Source of the DNA: Bacteroides sp.
Lineage (GTDB): Bacteria; Bacteroidota; Bacteroidia; Bacteroidales; Bacteroidaceae
NCBI GenBank assembly: GCA_021201335.1
Contig: JAJQFD010000044.1
Location: forward strand, 1-64,000
Reading direction: 5' to 3'
DNA length: 64,000 nt
This document shows positions 19,106 through 27,375 of the stretch, one piece after another (within the stretch, counting starts at the first letter, position 1; every line of letters begins with the position of its first letter). The translations under genes and the position numbers were made by a program. Under the pieces are notes generated by a model that was not told the DNA's origin, searched no databases, and saw only the letters and a list, made by a program, of their open reading frames with translations.

Positions 19106-21049
19106 ATGAAGTATTATAACTATATAAAATCAAGCCTGCTGATAGCTGTCTTTACTTTTACTGGTACTCTCTTTACCGCTTGTGAAGATGATATTGAAGT
19201 GGGATCCAACGATGGCAATATTTATGATAATATTGATGGCGTATATGGTTACGTAAAGAGTGTAACAGGTGCACGTGAACTCTCTCCGATCACTTTCTTC
19301 GGAAATAATCCGGGTAAAGCCCAGGTTTATTTTGAATTATCAGAAATGGCTTCGGAAGCAGTAACTGTAGAATTTAAAATAGATCCGACTGCACTGGAAA
19401 AATACAATACAGCAAATGGTACCTCTTATCAAATATATCCACAAAGCTCTGTTTCATTCGGCAACGGAGGGACTGCTTCCATTGCTGCCGACGAAATAAA
19501 ATCCGGAACAGTTGATGTAACAATTAGTGCAGGTGGTAGTGTAGGACAAACGTATGCTTTACCGATTACTGCAGAAGTGAAATCAGGAGGAATTAGCCTA
19601 TCAAAAAACAATCAAAATTACATCTTTCTGGTAAAACCTTGTGCCGCAATCCCTGATTCTGATAAAGGGACAGGTATTAAATCTATTCTTTATATTGAAG
19701 TAAATGATGAAAATATCCTGAATGCTGGTGAATATACAATGAAGTCAAGCGGAAAACCATTCTTTGATGTAGTAAATATTTTTGCGGCCAATATTAACTA
19801 CAATAGTGAAACTGGAAGAGCTTATATCAATTGTAATGAGAATGTATCTTATATACTTAGAAATGCGGATTCGTTTATCAGACCTTTACAAGCAAAAGGC
19901 ATCAAAGTTTGTCTGACAATTCTTGGTAATCACGATGAAGCAGGTGTATCCAACCTTTCCCCAGAAGCAGCTGCTGATTTTGCTCGGGAAATAAAAACTT
20001 ATATGGATGTATATGGTCTGGATGGCATTGACTTTGATGATGAATATTCAAATTATAAAACAGAAAATCCAAGTCCAGGCTTAGAGGTTCCTTCCAGAGC
20101 TGCAGCAGCACGTCTGGTATATGAATGTCGAAAGATTATGCCTGATAAGATTGTATCTTTCTATGATTTTGGAGACTATGTGCCAGGTGGAGTTGTTGAA
20201 GGAACTCCAGTAGGAAAATTGTTAGATTATGCTTATTATGGTTTATATGGTACTTGGAGAGACAGACATGAAGATATTACCGGACTGGATATCTCGAAAT
20301 ATTGTCCTTTAGCAATTAATTTGAACTTCGCTGAAGGGAATGGAGGATACAGAATGACTTATGTTGAAGATATACGTACCAAAGGTTATGGTATTGAAAT
20401 GTTTTATAATCTCAAGTCAATCAAATATGATTATAGTGAGCTTTTCAACAATGTTAGTAATGCCATTTTTGACGATGGTGTGAACTGGACAGGAGTTACT
20501 TACGCTAAGAATTCAGCGGTAGGTACAATTAATAAGCCGTCTTATACTTCATATATTGGCTCATGGAGTACAGTTTCAGCTAATAGTCTTTATTATTATT
20601 ATGCTGGTCCCTGGTGGGATTGGAGTGGTAGTATGACAACAACATTGACCTTTGAAGAAAAAGTAGCCGGGCAGAGCTATAATGTATATGGTTGGTACGG
20701 AACAGCAGATGAATTGCCTTTAATGGTAAATTATAATTCAGAAACCGGTAGAATTGAAATACCACTTCCTCAAACAGCAACTGATAAAAACACAAAAGAG
20801 GAGTGGTTATATATGGGAAGATACCAATACCCTTATAGTAGTGCATATTGGATGAATTATTCCTCTCAGTTTATTGGTTATTCAGGTATTATCAATTTCA
20901 GCACTATTCATCTATATGCAGCCCCACTACCCAACTATACAATGGCCCGCACCATGTCAGCAGTACAAATTGAGGACGATATTCTTACAGAAGTAAAAGG
21001 AGAAACAGACAAAGGTATTGTATGGCAACCATTTACCATGAGCAAATAA
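19106..21049 (+). CDS. GH18 endo-beta-N-acetylglucosaminidase, lipoprotein
   Basis: 647 residues with a lipoprotein signal (TLFTAC, Cys26). After an N-terminal DUF1735-type domain comes a GH18 barrel with the intact catalytic motif DGIDFDDE; the acid Glu is residue 313. A beta-sandwich C-terminal part (about 480-647) follows. GH18 enzymes of this layout, such as BT3987, cut the chitobiose core of high-mannose N-glycans on the cell surface and leave one GlcNAc on the protein. It is the last gene of the susC operon and is followed by a strong terminator. The specificity is inferred from the GH92 and SusCD context. Confidence 0.93.
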   Translation: MKYYNYIKSSLLIAVFTFTGTLFTACEDDIEVGSNDGNIYDNIDGVYGYVKSVTGARELSPITFFGNNPGKAQVYFELSEMASEAVTVEFKIDPTALEKYNTANGTSYQIYPQSSVSFGNGGTASIAADEIKSGTVDVTISAGGSVGQTYALPITAEVKSGGISLSKNNQNYIFLVKPCAAIPDSDKGTGIKSILYIEVNDENILNAGEYTMKSSGKPFFDVVNIFAANINYNSETGRAYINCNENVSYILRNADSFIRPLQAKGIKVCLTILGNHDEAGVSNLSPEAAADFAREIKTYMDVYGLDGIDFDDEYSNYKTENPSPGLEVPSRAAAARLVYECRKIMPDKIVSFYDFGDYVPGGVVEGTPVGKLLDYAYYGLYGTWRDRHEDITGLDISKYCPLAINLNFAEGNGGYRMTYVEDIRTKGYGIEMFYNLKSIKYDYSELFNNVSNAIFDDGVNWTGVTYAKNSAVGTINKPSYTSYIGSWSTVSANSLYYYYAGPWWDWSGSMTTTLTFEEKVAGQSYNVYGWYGTADELPLMVNYNSETGRIEIPLPQTATDKNTKEEWLYMGRYQYPYSSAYWMNYSSQFIGYSGIINFSTIHLYAAPLPNYTMARTMSAVQIEDDILTEVKGETDKGIVWQPFTMSK

Positions 21050-21106
21050 TAAGAAAGATATAGTTTTCAGAGAAGTAGATAAAAATCTGTATTAGTTTAA
21101 GGTGTG

Positions 21107-21142
21107 ATAGGAGGAAAGCGTTTTGTTTTCCTCCTATTTTTT
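21107..21142 (+). terminator. Rho-independent terminator of the susC operon
   Basis: ATAGGAGGAAA and TTTCCTCCTAT form a near-perfect stem followed by six T. About 58 bases after the GH18 stop. Confidence 0.92.
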
Positions 21143-21351
21143 AGGAATAAATCACTCTGATTCTTTCCAAAATAATATGAGAATGCATTAATCAAAATGC
21201 TATATTTTTATTGTATTCTAGAACAAAACCTATCAAATTCTTCATTTTCACTGACTCACAAAAGTTCCAATCTTCTCTAGAAAATCCGTTTTTCATATTT
21301 TTTAGGCCTAAAATGAAAAAATTAGAGTGAAGTAACACCCAAAATAGTAGC

Positions 21352-21439
21352 AAAACTTATAACTTCTACATACAAAACTTATAGATCCTCCAAAGAGAAC
21401 TTATAGATTCTCTGAAGAAAACTTATAAGTTCTCTTTGG
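21352..21439. repeat. Tandem array, 22-bp period (array C)
   Basis: Four units start at 21352, 21374, 21396 and 21418. Each begins ARAACTTATA and usually continues with an RnTTCT- or RATCCT-like word, with A-rich ends. The core ACTTATA recurs at exactly 22-bp steps. It lies in a gene-free convergent gap (21143-21929) that otherwise shows only AT-rich sequence and short palindromes such as ATTTTAGACCTAAAAT. Confidence 0.75.
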
Positions 21440-21929
21440 ATCTAAAAGTTCAACAGACAAATAGAAAAATATTTATATTAGGAAGAGTGATTCCCTCTAT
21501 TTTTTCTCTAATTGGTTTCTTTTGATGCGTTATATAAAATAATCATATTGACAGGTAGTTCATAAAAAGAGACCATTCAATTCACTAGGAGAAAAAAATG
21601 AAAAACTATTTTTCAGAAATAAAGAAAAATAATCAGCTTTTTGAGTTTTCTTAATGCGATTTCCTGGCCATATTTCCGTTCACTAAAGAGTTTACACCAA
21701 ATATGCAACTAGAGAGTACTTAAAATAACAGAATGACAATTTGTTATTTTACAAAACAACAAATTTTAGACCTAAAATAATCAGGGAAATAAAAAGATTC
21801 CTTTACAGCTTATCCATGAATAAATTACTTTTTGGATATAAAATCAATATCCATAACATAAGAAGCGAAATAAATCAATCATCGATCGAGAATACTGATT
21901 TATCGAATCATCTTCAATCAAACTTATAT

Positions 21930-22255
21930 TTATGGAATTGATTCTTTAATATCCATCTTCATTGTATTGATTTCATATTTTCTTGATCTAACAGCAATCG
22001 CTAAATTACATCCTTTCTCAAACTAGCAAGTAAATCGTCCCAGACTATCTGTAAATATTTTCTTTGTATAATAACCTGCATCTTCTCCCAAAATTCCTAT
22101 ATCCAAAGTACAAATAATAGTTACTTCTGCATGCTCAATAGGACAGTCATTTCGGGTATCTGTCACAATACCTTGACCACAATCTTATTGATATCTCTAG
22201 AACAAGAACAAAGGAATAACGCAAAAAGAATACTCAAGAATAGAGATTTATTCAT
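21930..22255 (-). pseudogene. Decayed small lipoprotein with a carboxypeptidase-regulatory-like domain
   Basis: On the minus strand an ATG at 22255 opens a clear lipoprotein signal peptide, MNKSLFLSILFALFLCSCSR, then a stop after about 30 codons. In the neighbouring frame the sequence goes on as QGIVTDTRNDCPIEHAEVTI and then KKIFTDSLGRFTC, the pattern of a CarboxypepD_reg-like beta-sandwich (GxVTD...TDxxGxF). A TAG follows, and then a further in-frame ~30 residues to a TAA at 21930. So there is at least one frameshift plus one stop. It lies just downstream of hisB with no gene of its own kind nearby. Function unknown. Confidence 0.7.
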
Positions 22256-22308
22256 TTCTATTCGATGTTTTATTTTGTTTGCTGGGAATACAAATGTCCC
22301 TAGTTACC

Positions 22309-23433
22309 CTATAAAACTCCCTTGGTTGAAGGCAATTCATACTGATATATATCCCTTTTAATAGCCATTTTCAACGCTCGGGCCAAAGCTTTGAATATAC
22401 CTTCAATCTTATGATGTTCATTTTGGCCTTCCGCTTTAATATTCAGATTCATTTTGGCAGAATCGCTTAATGATTTAAAGAAATGAAGAAACATTTCAGT
22501 AGGCATCTCTCCTATTTTTTCCCGGTGAAATTCGGCATCCCATACCAGCCACGGACGGCCACCAAAATCCAGGCATACCTGGCATAAACAGTCATCCATC
22601 GGCAGCGCATAACCATAACGCTCTATACCTCTCTTACTTCCCAATGCTTGATTAATACATTCACCCAATGCAATGGCAGTATCTTCAATCGTATGATGTT
22701 CATCCACTTCCAGATCACCTTTTACTTGAATCGTTAAATCAATGCCCGCATGTTTTCCTATTTGTTCCAGCATGTGATCAAAGAAACCCATACCCGTAGC
22801 TATATTACATGCACCGTTTCCATCCAGATTAATTTCTATCCAGATATCTGTTTCTTTAGTAGTACGTTGTATGCTGGATTTGCGTTCTCCGGCAAATAGA
22901 AATTCGGTAATTACATCCCAATTGGTAGTTGCCAAAACACAAAATTCTTCCAAACCTTTCTCTTTTAATTGTTCTGTTGAATCTTGCAGATAAATAGCTT
23001 TGCATCCGAGGTTCTTAGCCAGTTCTACATCCGTTGTACGATCACCAATCACAAAACTTCCAGGCAAATCATAATCTGGATTATCTATATATTCTGTAAG
23101 CATCCCCGTGCGGGGTTTGCGTGTAAGTGCATTATCCTCTGGTAAACTAGGGTCAATAAAAATTTTATCGAATGTAATTCCTTGTCTTTCGAAAGTTTTC
23201 AACATCTTATTATGAGCTGGCCAGAAAGTATCCGAAGGAAAAGAAGTAGTACCTAACCCATCCTGATTTGTTACCATGGCAAACTCAAAATCCAGTTTGG
23301 TGCGAATGAAATGAAGATTGCGAAAAACTTTAGGATAAAATTCAAGCTTTTCCAAAGAATCCAGTTGATAGTCAACCGGCGGTTCAAGAACAAGCGTACC
23401 ATCCCGATCAATAAACAATACCTTTTTCTTCAT
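22309..23433 (-). CDS. hisB: Bifunctional histidinol-phosphatase / imidazoleglycerol-phosphate dehydratase
   Basis: 374 residues, the two-domain length. The N-terminal HAD phosphatase (FIDRDGTLVLEPP, then VIGDRTTDVELAKNLGC) removes phosphate from histidinol phosphate. The C-terminal dehydratase has the manganese-binding motifs GMGFFDHMLEQIGKHAG, DEHHTIEDTAIALGE and QNEHHKIEGIFKALARAL. It covers steps 7 and 9 of histidine synthesis. It is the last of four genes in the order hisG-hisD-hisC-hisB and starts 6 bp after hisC. Confidence 0.97.
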   Translation of the reverse strand: MKKKVLFIDRDGTLVLEPPVDYQLDSLEKLEFYPKVFRNLHFIRTKLDFEFAMVTNQDGLGTTSFPSDTFWPAHNKMLKTFERQGITFDKIFIDPSLPEDNALTRKPRTGMLTEYIDNPDYDLPGSFVIGDRTTDVELAKNLGCKAIYLQDSTEQLKEKGLEEFCVLATTNWDVITEFLFAGERKSSIQRTTKETDIWIEINLDGNGACNIATGMGFFDHMLEQIGKHAGIDLTIQVKGDLEVDEHHTIEDTAIALGECINQALGSKRGIERYGYALPMDDCLCQVCLDFGGRPWLVWDAEFHREKIGEMPTEMFLHFFKSLSDSAKMNLNIKAEGQNEHHKIEGIFKALARALKMAIKRDIYQYELPSTKGVL

Positions 23434-23439
23434 ATATCG

Positions 23440-24477
23440 TTATTTATATTGTTTCAACGCATCCATCAGTTTCTTGTTTTCCTCAGGGTAACCCACTGTC
23501 ACACGCAGACAGTTACCGCAAAGCGTTATTTTACTTCTATTGCGGACAATGATACCTTGGTGAACCAAGTAATTATAAATGGCCGTAGCATCCGTTACCC
23601 GGGCAAGGAAGAAATTTGCATCCGAAGGAAATACCTGCTGAACACAGGAAAGAGTTTTGAATTCATCCATAATCACATCCCGTTCTGCCTTGATTATCTT
23701 TATCCAGTTCTCAATCTGTTCATAATGCTTTAATGCTTCAATACCCCGTTGTTGGGTTAGCAAATTCACATTATACGGATACTTAATTTTATTCAGAATA
23801 TGGACAATCTCTTTAGACGCGAAAGCCATCCCCAAACGAATGGCAGCCGAGCCCCAAGCTTTAGAAAAAGTTTGAAGTATGACCAGATTGGGAAATTCAT
23901 ATAAACGGTTTATGAATGAAGAAACATTGGAAAAGTCATTATAAGCCTCATCCAGAATAACAAGTCCTTCGAAGCATGTAAGCAATTTCTCTATCTCGTT
24001 TCGGGATAAATCATTTCCGGTAGGATTATTGGGTGAACACAAAAAAATTAATTTAGTATGCTCATCAGCTGATCGAATCAATTTATCTGCCGAAAATTGA
24101 AAGGACTCATCCAGCAATACCCTCCGGTATTCTACATCATTTATATCTGCACAAACCTTATACATTCCATAAGTGGGTTCAATTGCCACTGCATTGTCAA
24201 TAGCGGGTTCGCAAAAAGCACGAAAAAGCAGGTCAATAGCTTCATCACTGCCATTGCCCAAAAAAATTTTTTCGGGAGCAATGTTTTTCAGTTTAGAAAG
24301 TTCTTCTTTCAATTCCGTCTGAAGTGGATCCGGATACCGGTTATGGGGTGAATTATATGGATTCTCATTGGCATCCAGAAATACGGAAGCTGTTATACCT
24401 TTATATTCATCCCGGGCAGATGAATAAGGCTTCAAGTTCCAGATATTGGGTCGGGTTAATTCTTTTAAAGATTTCAT
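23440..24477 (-). CDS. hisC: Histidinol-phosphate aminotransferase
   Basis: 345 residues, fold-type I PLP aminotransferase. LDANENPYNSPHNRYPDP lies near the N-terminus, LCSPNNPTGN and LDEAYNDF in the middle, and the PLP lysine is in TFSKAWGSAAIRLG. It moves the amino group from glutamate to imidazoleacetol phosphate. It lies between hisD (20 bp away) and hisB (6 bp). Confidence 0.97.
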   Translation of the reverse strand: MKSLKELTRPNIWNLKPYSSARDEYKGITASVFLDANENPYNSPHNRYPDPLQTELKEELSKLKNIAPEKIFLGNGSDEAIDLLFRAFCEPAIDNAVAIEPTYGMYKVCADINDVEYRRVLLDESFQFSADKLIRSADEHTKLIFLCSPNNPTGNDLSRNEIEKLLTCFEGLVILDEAYNDFSNVSSFINRLYEFPNLVILQTFSKAWGSAAIRLGMAFASKEIVHILNKIKYPYNVNLLTQQRGIEALKHYEQIENWIKIIKAERDVIMDEFKTLSCVQQVFPSDANFFLARVTDATAIYNYLVHQGIIVRNRSKITLCGNCLRVTVGYPEENKKLMDALKQYK

Positions 24478-24497
24478 GGGATATCTTGATTTATAAT

Positions 24498-25778
24498 TTA
24501 TAGATTCCTAAGTCTGACTTTGACCGCATTTTTATGAGCATCCAGTTCCTCATTGGCAGCCATCACCTCAATGGCTGGACCTATTAATGAAAGTCCTTCC
24601 GATTGTATTTCCTGGAAAGTAATTTTTTTGATAAAACTGTCCAAACTAACCCCACTATATGCTTTGGCATATCCGTTGGTAGGTAAGGTATGATTCGTTC
24701 CAGAAGCATAATCCCCTGCGCTCTCCGGAGTCAGATGCCCCAGGAAAACGGAACCTGCATTAACTATTCTTTCAGCAATATCCATATAATCAGCAGTTTC
24801 AATAATCAAGTGTTCCGGTGCATACTCATTGGTTAAAGCAATGGCTTCTTCTCTATCTTTCACCAGAATCAGTTTGCTGTTCTTCAAGGATTTTTCGGTC
24901 ATCTCACGACGAGGAAGATAGCCCAATTGTCGTTCAATTTCATATTGTACTTCTTTCATTAATTTTTCAGAAGTAGTTATTAATATAGCCTGACTATCCA
25001 CTCCATGTTCTGCCTGCGATAATAAATCAGCCGCTACAAATACGGGATTAGCGGTTTCATCAGCCAGGACTTCTACTTCAGAAGGGCCAGCCGGCATATC
25101 TATAGCCACATCTCTTAAACTCACCAATTGCTTAGCGGCAGTTACATACTGATTACCTGGTCCGAATATCTTGTAAACTTGGGGTACGCTTTCTGTCCCG
25201 TAAGCCATGGCAGCAATAGCCTGAACACCACCAATTTTAAAAATCCGGCTGACTCTGGCAGCCTGTGCTGCAAATAAAATGGCAGGATGAATATTTCCAT
25301 TTCTATCAGGAGGAGTACAAAGAATAATCTCCCGACAACCGGCTATTTTAGCAGGGAGTGCCAACATGAGTACAGTAGAGAATAAAGGAGCCGTTCCACC
25401 CGGTATGTAAAGTCCTATCCGTTCGATGGCAACCGCCTTTTGCCAGCAAGTTACTCCTTGCATGGTTTCAATTTTTTTCCCTTTAAACTTCTGAGCAGAA
25501 TGAAAAGTCTCAATGTTTCTTTTGGCCAGATAAATAGCTGATTTCAATTCAATAGCGACCTTGTTTTCAGCTTCTTTTATTTCTTCCGGTGTCACTTCTA
25601 ATGAACTCAACTCCACTTTATCAAATTGCGATTCATAGGCTAGTACAGCTTTATCCCCCTCCCCTTTTACCTGATTAATAATAGTTTGTACAGTATCAAA
25701 CAGCTTTTCTGTTTTCAGCATAGGGCGTCTGAGAATTTCTTCCCATTGATTTTGTTCCGGATATTTAATGATTTGCAT
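24498..25778 (-). CDS. hisD: Histidinol dehydrogenase
   Basis: 426 residues, full length. The family motifs IGLYIPGGTAPLFSTVLMLALPA, KIFGPGNQYVTAAKQLV, IDMPAGPSEVEVLAD and LSQAEHGVDSQ are present, with PESAGDYASGTNHTLPT near the C-terminus. A zinc enzyme that oxidises histidinol to histidine with two NAD+. Second gene of the operon, 23 bp after hisG. Confidence 0.98.
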   Translation of the reverse strand: MQIIKYPEQNQWEEILRRPMLKTEKLFDTVQTIINQVKGEGDKAVLAYESQFDKVELSSLEVTPEEIKEAENKVAIELKSAIYLAKRNIETFHSAQKFKGKKIETMQGVTCWQKAVAIERIGLYIPGGTAPLFSTVLMLALPAKIAGCREIILCTPPDRNGNIHPAILFAAQAARVSRIFKIGGVQAIAAMAYGTESVPQVYKIFGPGNQYVTAAKQLVSLRDVAIDMPAGPSEVEVLADETANPVFVAADLLSQAEHGVDSQAILITTSEKLMKEVQYEIERQLGYLPRREMTEKSLKNSKLILVKDREEAIALTNEYAPEHLIIETADYMDIAERIVNAGSVFLGHLTPESAGDYASGTNHTLPTNGYAKAYSGVSLDSFIKKITFQEIQSEGLSLIGPAIEVMAANEELDAHKNAVKVRLRNL

Positions 25779-25801
25779 AAGAATTAGTTATGAATGATAA
25801 A

Positions 25802-26653
25802 TTATAGTATCATCTTTTCAATAGGAAGGACTAAAATACCTTCAGCTCCCAGCATTTTTAATTTTCCAATGATTTCCCAGAAACACTTTTCATCGAGAAC
25901 CGTATGTACCGAACACCATCCTTCCTGGGCCAAGGGCATAACAGTCGGACTCTTCATTCCAGGCAAAGCAGCTAGGATATCATCGAGTTTTTCATTCGGG
26001 GCATTCATCAATACATACTTTTTATCTTCGGCTGTTTCTACAGCATTCATACGAAAAAGAAGTTCTTCCACGATTTCTTTCTTCTCCAGCGAGAGTTTTT
26101 TATTAGCAATCAAGAGAGCTTCCGATTTCATCACTACTTCCACTTCCTTCAGACGATTGCTTACTAAGGTGGATCCCGAACTAACAATGTCAAAAATAGC
26201 ATCAGCCAGTCCAATACCCGGAGCTACTTCAACCGATCCGGTAATAACATGTATTTCCGCTTTTACGCCATGTTTTTTTAGGAATTCATCCAGAATCACC
26301 GGATAAGAAGTCGCAATCTTTTTACCGTGAAACCAAGAAACACCGGAATAGTCAATATCTTTGGGCATTGCCAGTGATAAGCGACATTTGCTGAAGCCCA
26401 GTCGTTTAATAATCTCGGCATCTTCTTTCTTTTCCACAAACTCATTTTCACCCACAATTCCCAGGTCGGCTATACCCGTAGCAACCGATTGAGGAATATC
26501 ATCATCGCGTAAGAATAATACTTCAACAGGGAAATTTGAGGATTGAACCAACAAAGTACGTTTGGAAGGACTTAGTTTAATATCAGACTCTGTAAGGAGG
26601 CTCATTGTTTCTTCAAATAAACGTCCTTTGGCTTGTACGGCAATTCTTAACAT
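25802..26653 (-). CDS. hisG: ATP phosphoribosyltransferase, long form
   Basis: 283 residues, the long HisG form with a C-terminal regulatory domain (about 210-283, LAALPGMKSPTVMPLAQEGW), so feedback by histidine is expected without HisZ. Catalytic part: AVQAKGRLFEETMSLL, GIADLGIVGEN and the PRPP-binding EVAPGIGLADAIFDIVSSGSTL. It catalyses the first committed step. First structural gene of the operon, preceded by a leader peptide and attenuator that should tune transcription to the level of charged His-tRNA. Confidence 0.97.
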   Translation of the reverse strand: MLRIAVQAKGRLFEETMSLLTESDIKLSPSKRTLLVQSSNFPVEVLFLRDDDIPQSVATGIADLGIVGENEFVEKKEDAEIIKRLGFSKCRLSLAMPKDIDYSGVSWFHGKKIATSYPVILDEFLKKHGVKAEIHVITGSVEVAPGIGLADAIFDIVSSGSTLVSNRLKEVEVVMKSEALLIANKKLSLEKKEIVEELLFRMNAVETAEDKKYVLMNAPNEKLDDILAALPGMKSPTVMPLAQEGWCSVHTVLDEKCFWEIIGKLKMLGAEGILVLPIEKMIL

Positions 26654-26703
26654 AGTTCTTTTCTTGTTTGTTATGGTTTATTTATTACATATTATATACC
26701 AAC

Positions 26704-26732
26704 AAAAAAGGCTTACCCTTTACGGCAAGCCT
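26704..26732 (-). terminator. his operon attenuator hairpin
   Basis: On the minus strand AGGCTTGCC and GGTAAGCCT form a stem with a six-base loop followed by TTTTTT. It lies between the leader peptide and hisG. The TTGCC of its first arm can instead pair with GGCAA at 26771-26767, which would prevent termination. Confidence 0.85.
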
Positions 26733-26777
26733 TTTTATATTCTATTATTTCTTACACAATATCATATTGCCCACCGA

Positions 26778-26822
26778 TTATTCGTTAGGAAAATGATGAT
26801 GATGTGTAATATTAATTATCAT
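26778..26822 (-). CDS. hisL: his operon leader peptide
   Basis: A 14-codon ORF, MIINITHHHHFPNE, with four consecutive CAT codons. It sits between a perfect Bacteroidetes promoter and a terminator hairpin, all upstream of hisG. A run of His codons in this place is the hallmark of ribosome-mediated attenuation. When charged His-tRNA is short, the ribosome stalls on these codons and the downstream RNA can take the antiterminating fold. The peptide itself probably has no function. The symbol follows the enterobacterial hisL by analogy, not homology. Confidence 0.85.
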   Translation of the reverse strand: MIINITHHHHFPNE

Positions 26823-26842
26823 AAATTTCTTGGTTTATGCGA

Positions 26843-26874
26843 CAAAAATAAAGTTTTTAATTGGTTTTGCCAAA
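26843..26874 (-). promoter_or_regulatory. his operon promoter
   Basis: Minus strand: TTTG (26874-26871), a 20-bp spacer, then TATTTTTG (26850-26843). Both elements match the Bacteroidetes consensus exactly. The predicted start near 26838 leaves about 15 nt before the leader peptide. Confidence 0.85.
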
Positions 26875-26890
26875 CAATTATTATAAAAAA

Positions 26891-27361
26891 TCATTCTTCC
26901 AGATCACAAGACAGGAAGTTCATCTCATTTCGGGCTTTCTCATGCGAAAAAGTAAAATAGGTACAGAGAGCTTTTGTGCACAGTTCGCCCTGTTGATTGT
27001 ATAAGTAGGCTTCAATCAAAATAATGTTTCTTTTCTTCTCCTGTATCTTTGCTCTCAACTCTATGTAATCATCCGTGGTATTAACAGATTTCATATACCG
27101 GGTTTCCATTTTGGATGTCACTCCGGTTGTTTGTAATTTACGCAAAATAACCCAAGCACAAATTTCATCAAGCAGTACCGCCTGGATACCTCCATGAAGT
27201 GTATCCAGCCAACCTTGATACTCGGGGCGAGGCTTCCATCTGCTTATTATTTCATCACCATCCTCGTAAAATTCCATTTTTACACCAGCTGGATTACTCG
27301 GTGCACAACCAAAACAATTGTATCCTTTTACATCTTTCCAGGGATTGATTATTTTTTTCAT
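26891..27361 (-). CDS. Hotdog-fold thioesterase (PaaI-like)
   Basis: 156 residues. A hotdog acyl-CoA thioesterase domain is shown by YQGWLDTLHGGIQAVLLDEICAWV (the HGG motif region) and TSKMETRYMKSVNTTDD. The N-terminal YNCFGCAPSNPAGVKMEF is typical of this subgroup. Substrate unknown. It lies 14 bp after dsbD on the same strand, so it probably ends the Dabb-dsbD-thioesterase operon. The his promoter lies immediately downstream. Confidence 0.88.
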   Translation of the reverse strand: MKKIINPWKDVKGYNCFGCAPSNPAGVKMEFYEDGDEIISRWKPRPEYQGWLDTLHGGIQAVLLDEICAWVILRKLQTTGVTSKMETRYMKSVNTTDDYIELRAKIQEKKRNIILIEAYLYNQQGELCTKALCTYFTFSHEKARNEMNFLSCDLEE

Positions 27362-27375
27362 AAATCACTTAACTT

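Noticed and set aside
21352..21439. CRISPR array
   Set aside because: Units are tandem and degenerate with a 22-bp step, there are no constant repeats separated by unique spacers, and no cas gene is in the window.
22131..22361. 76-codon plus-strand ORF near hisB
   Set aside because: It lies antisense to the lipoprotein relic and the end of hisB, which explain the sequence better.
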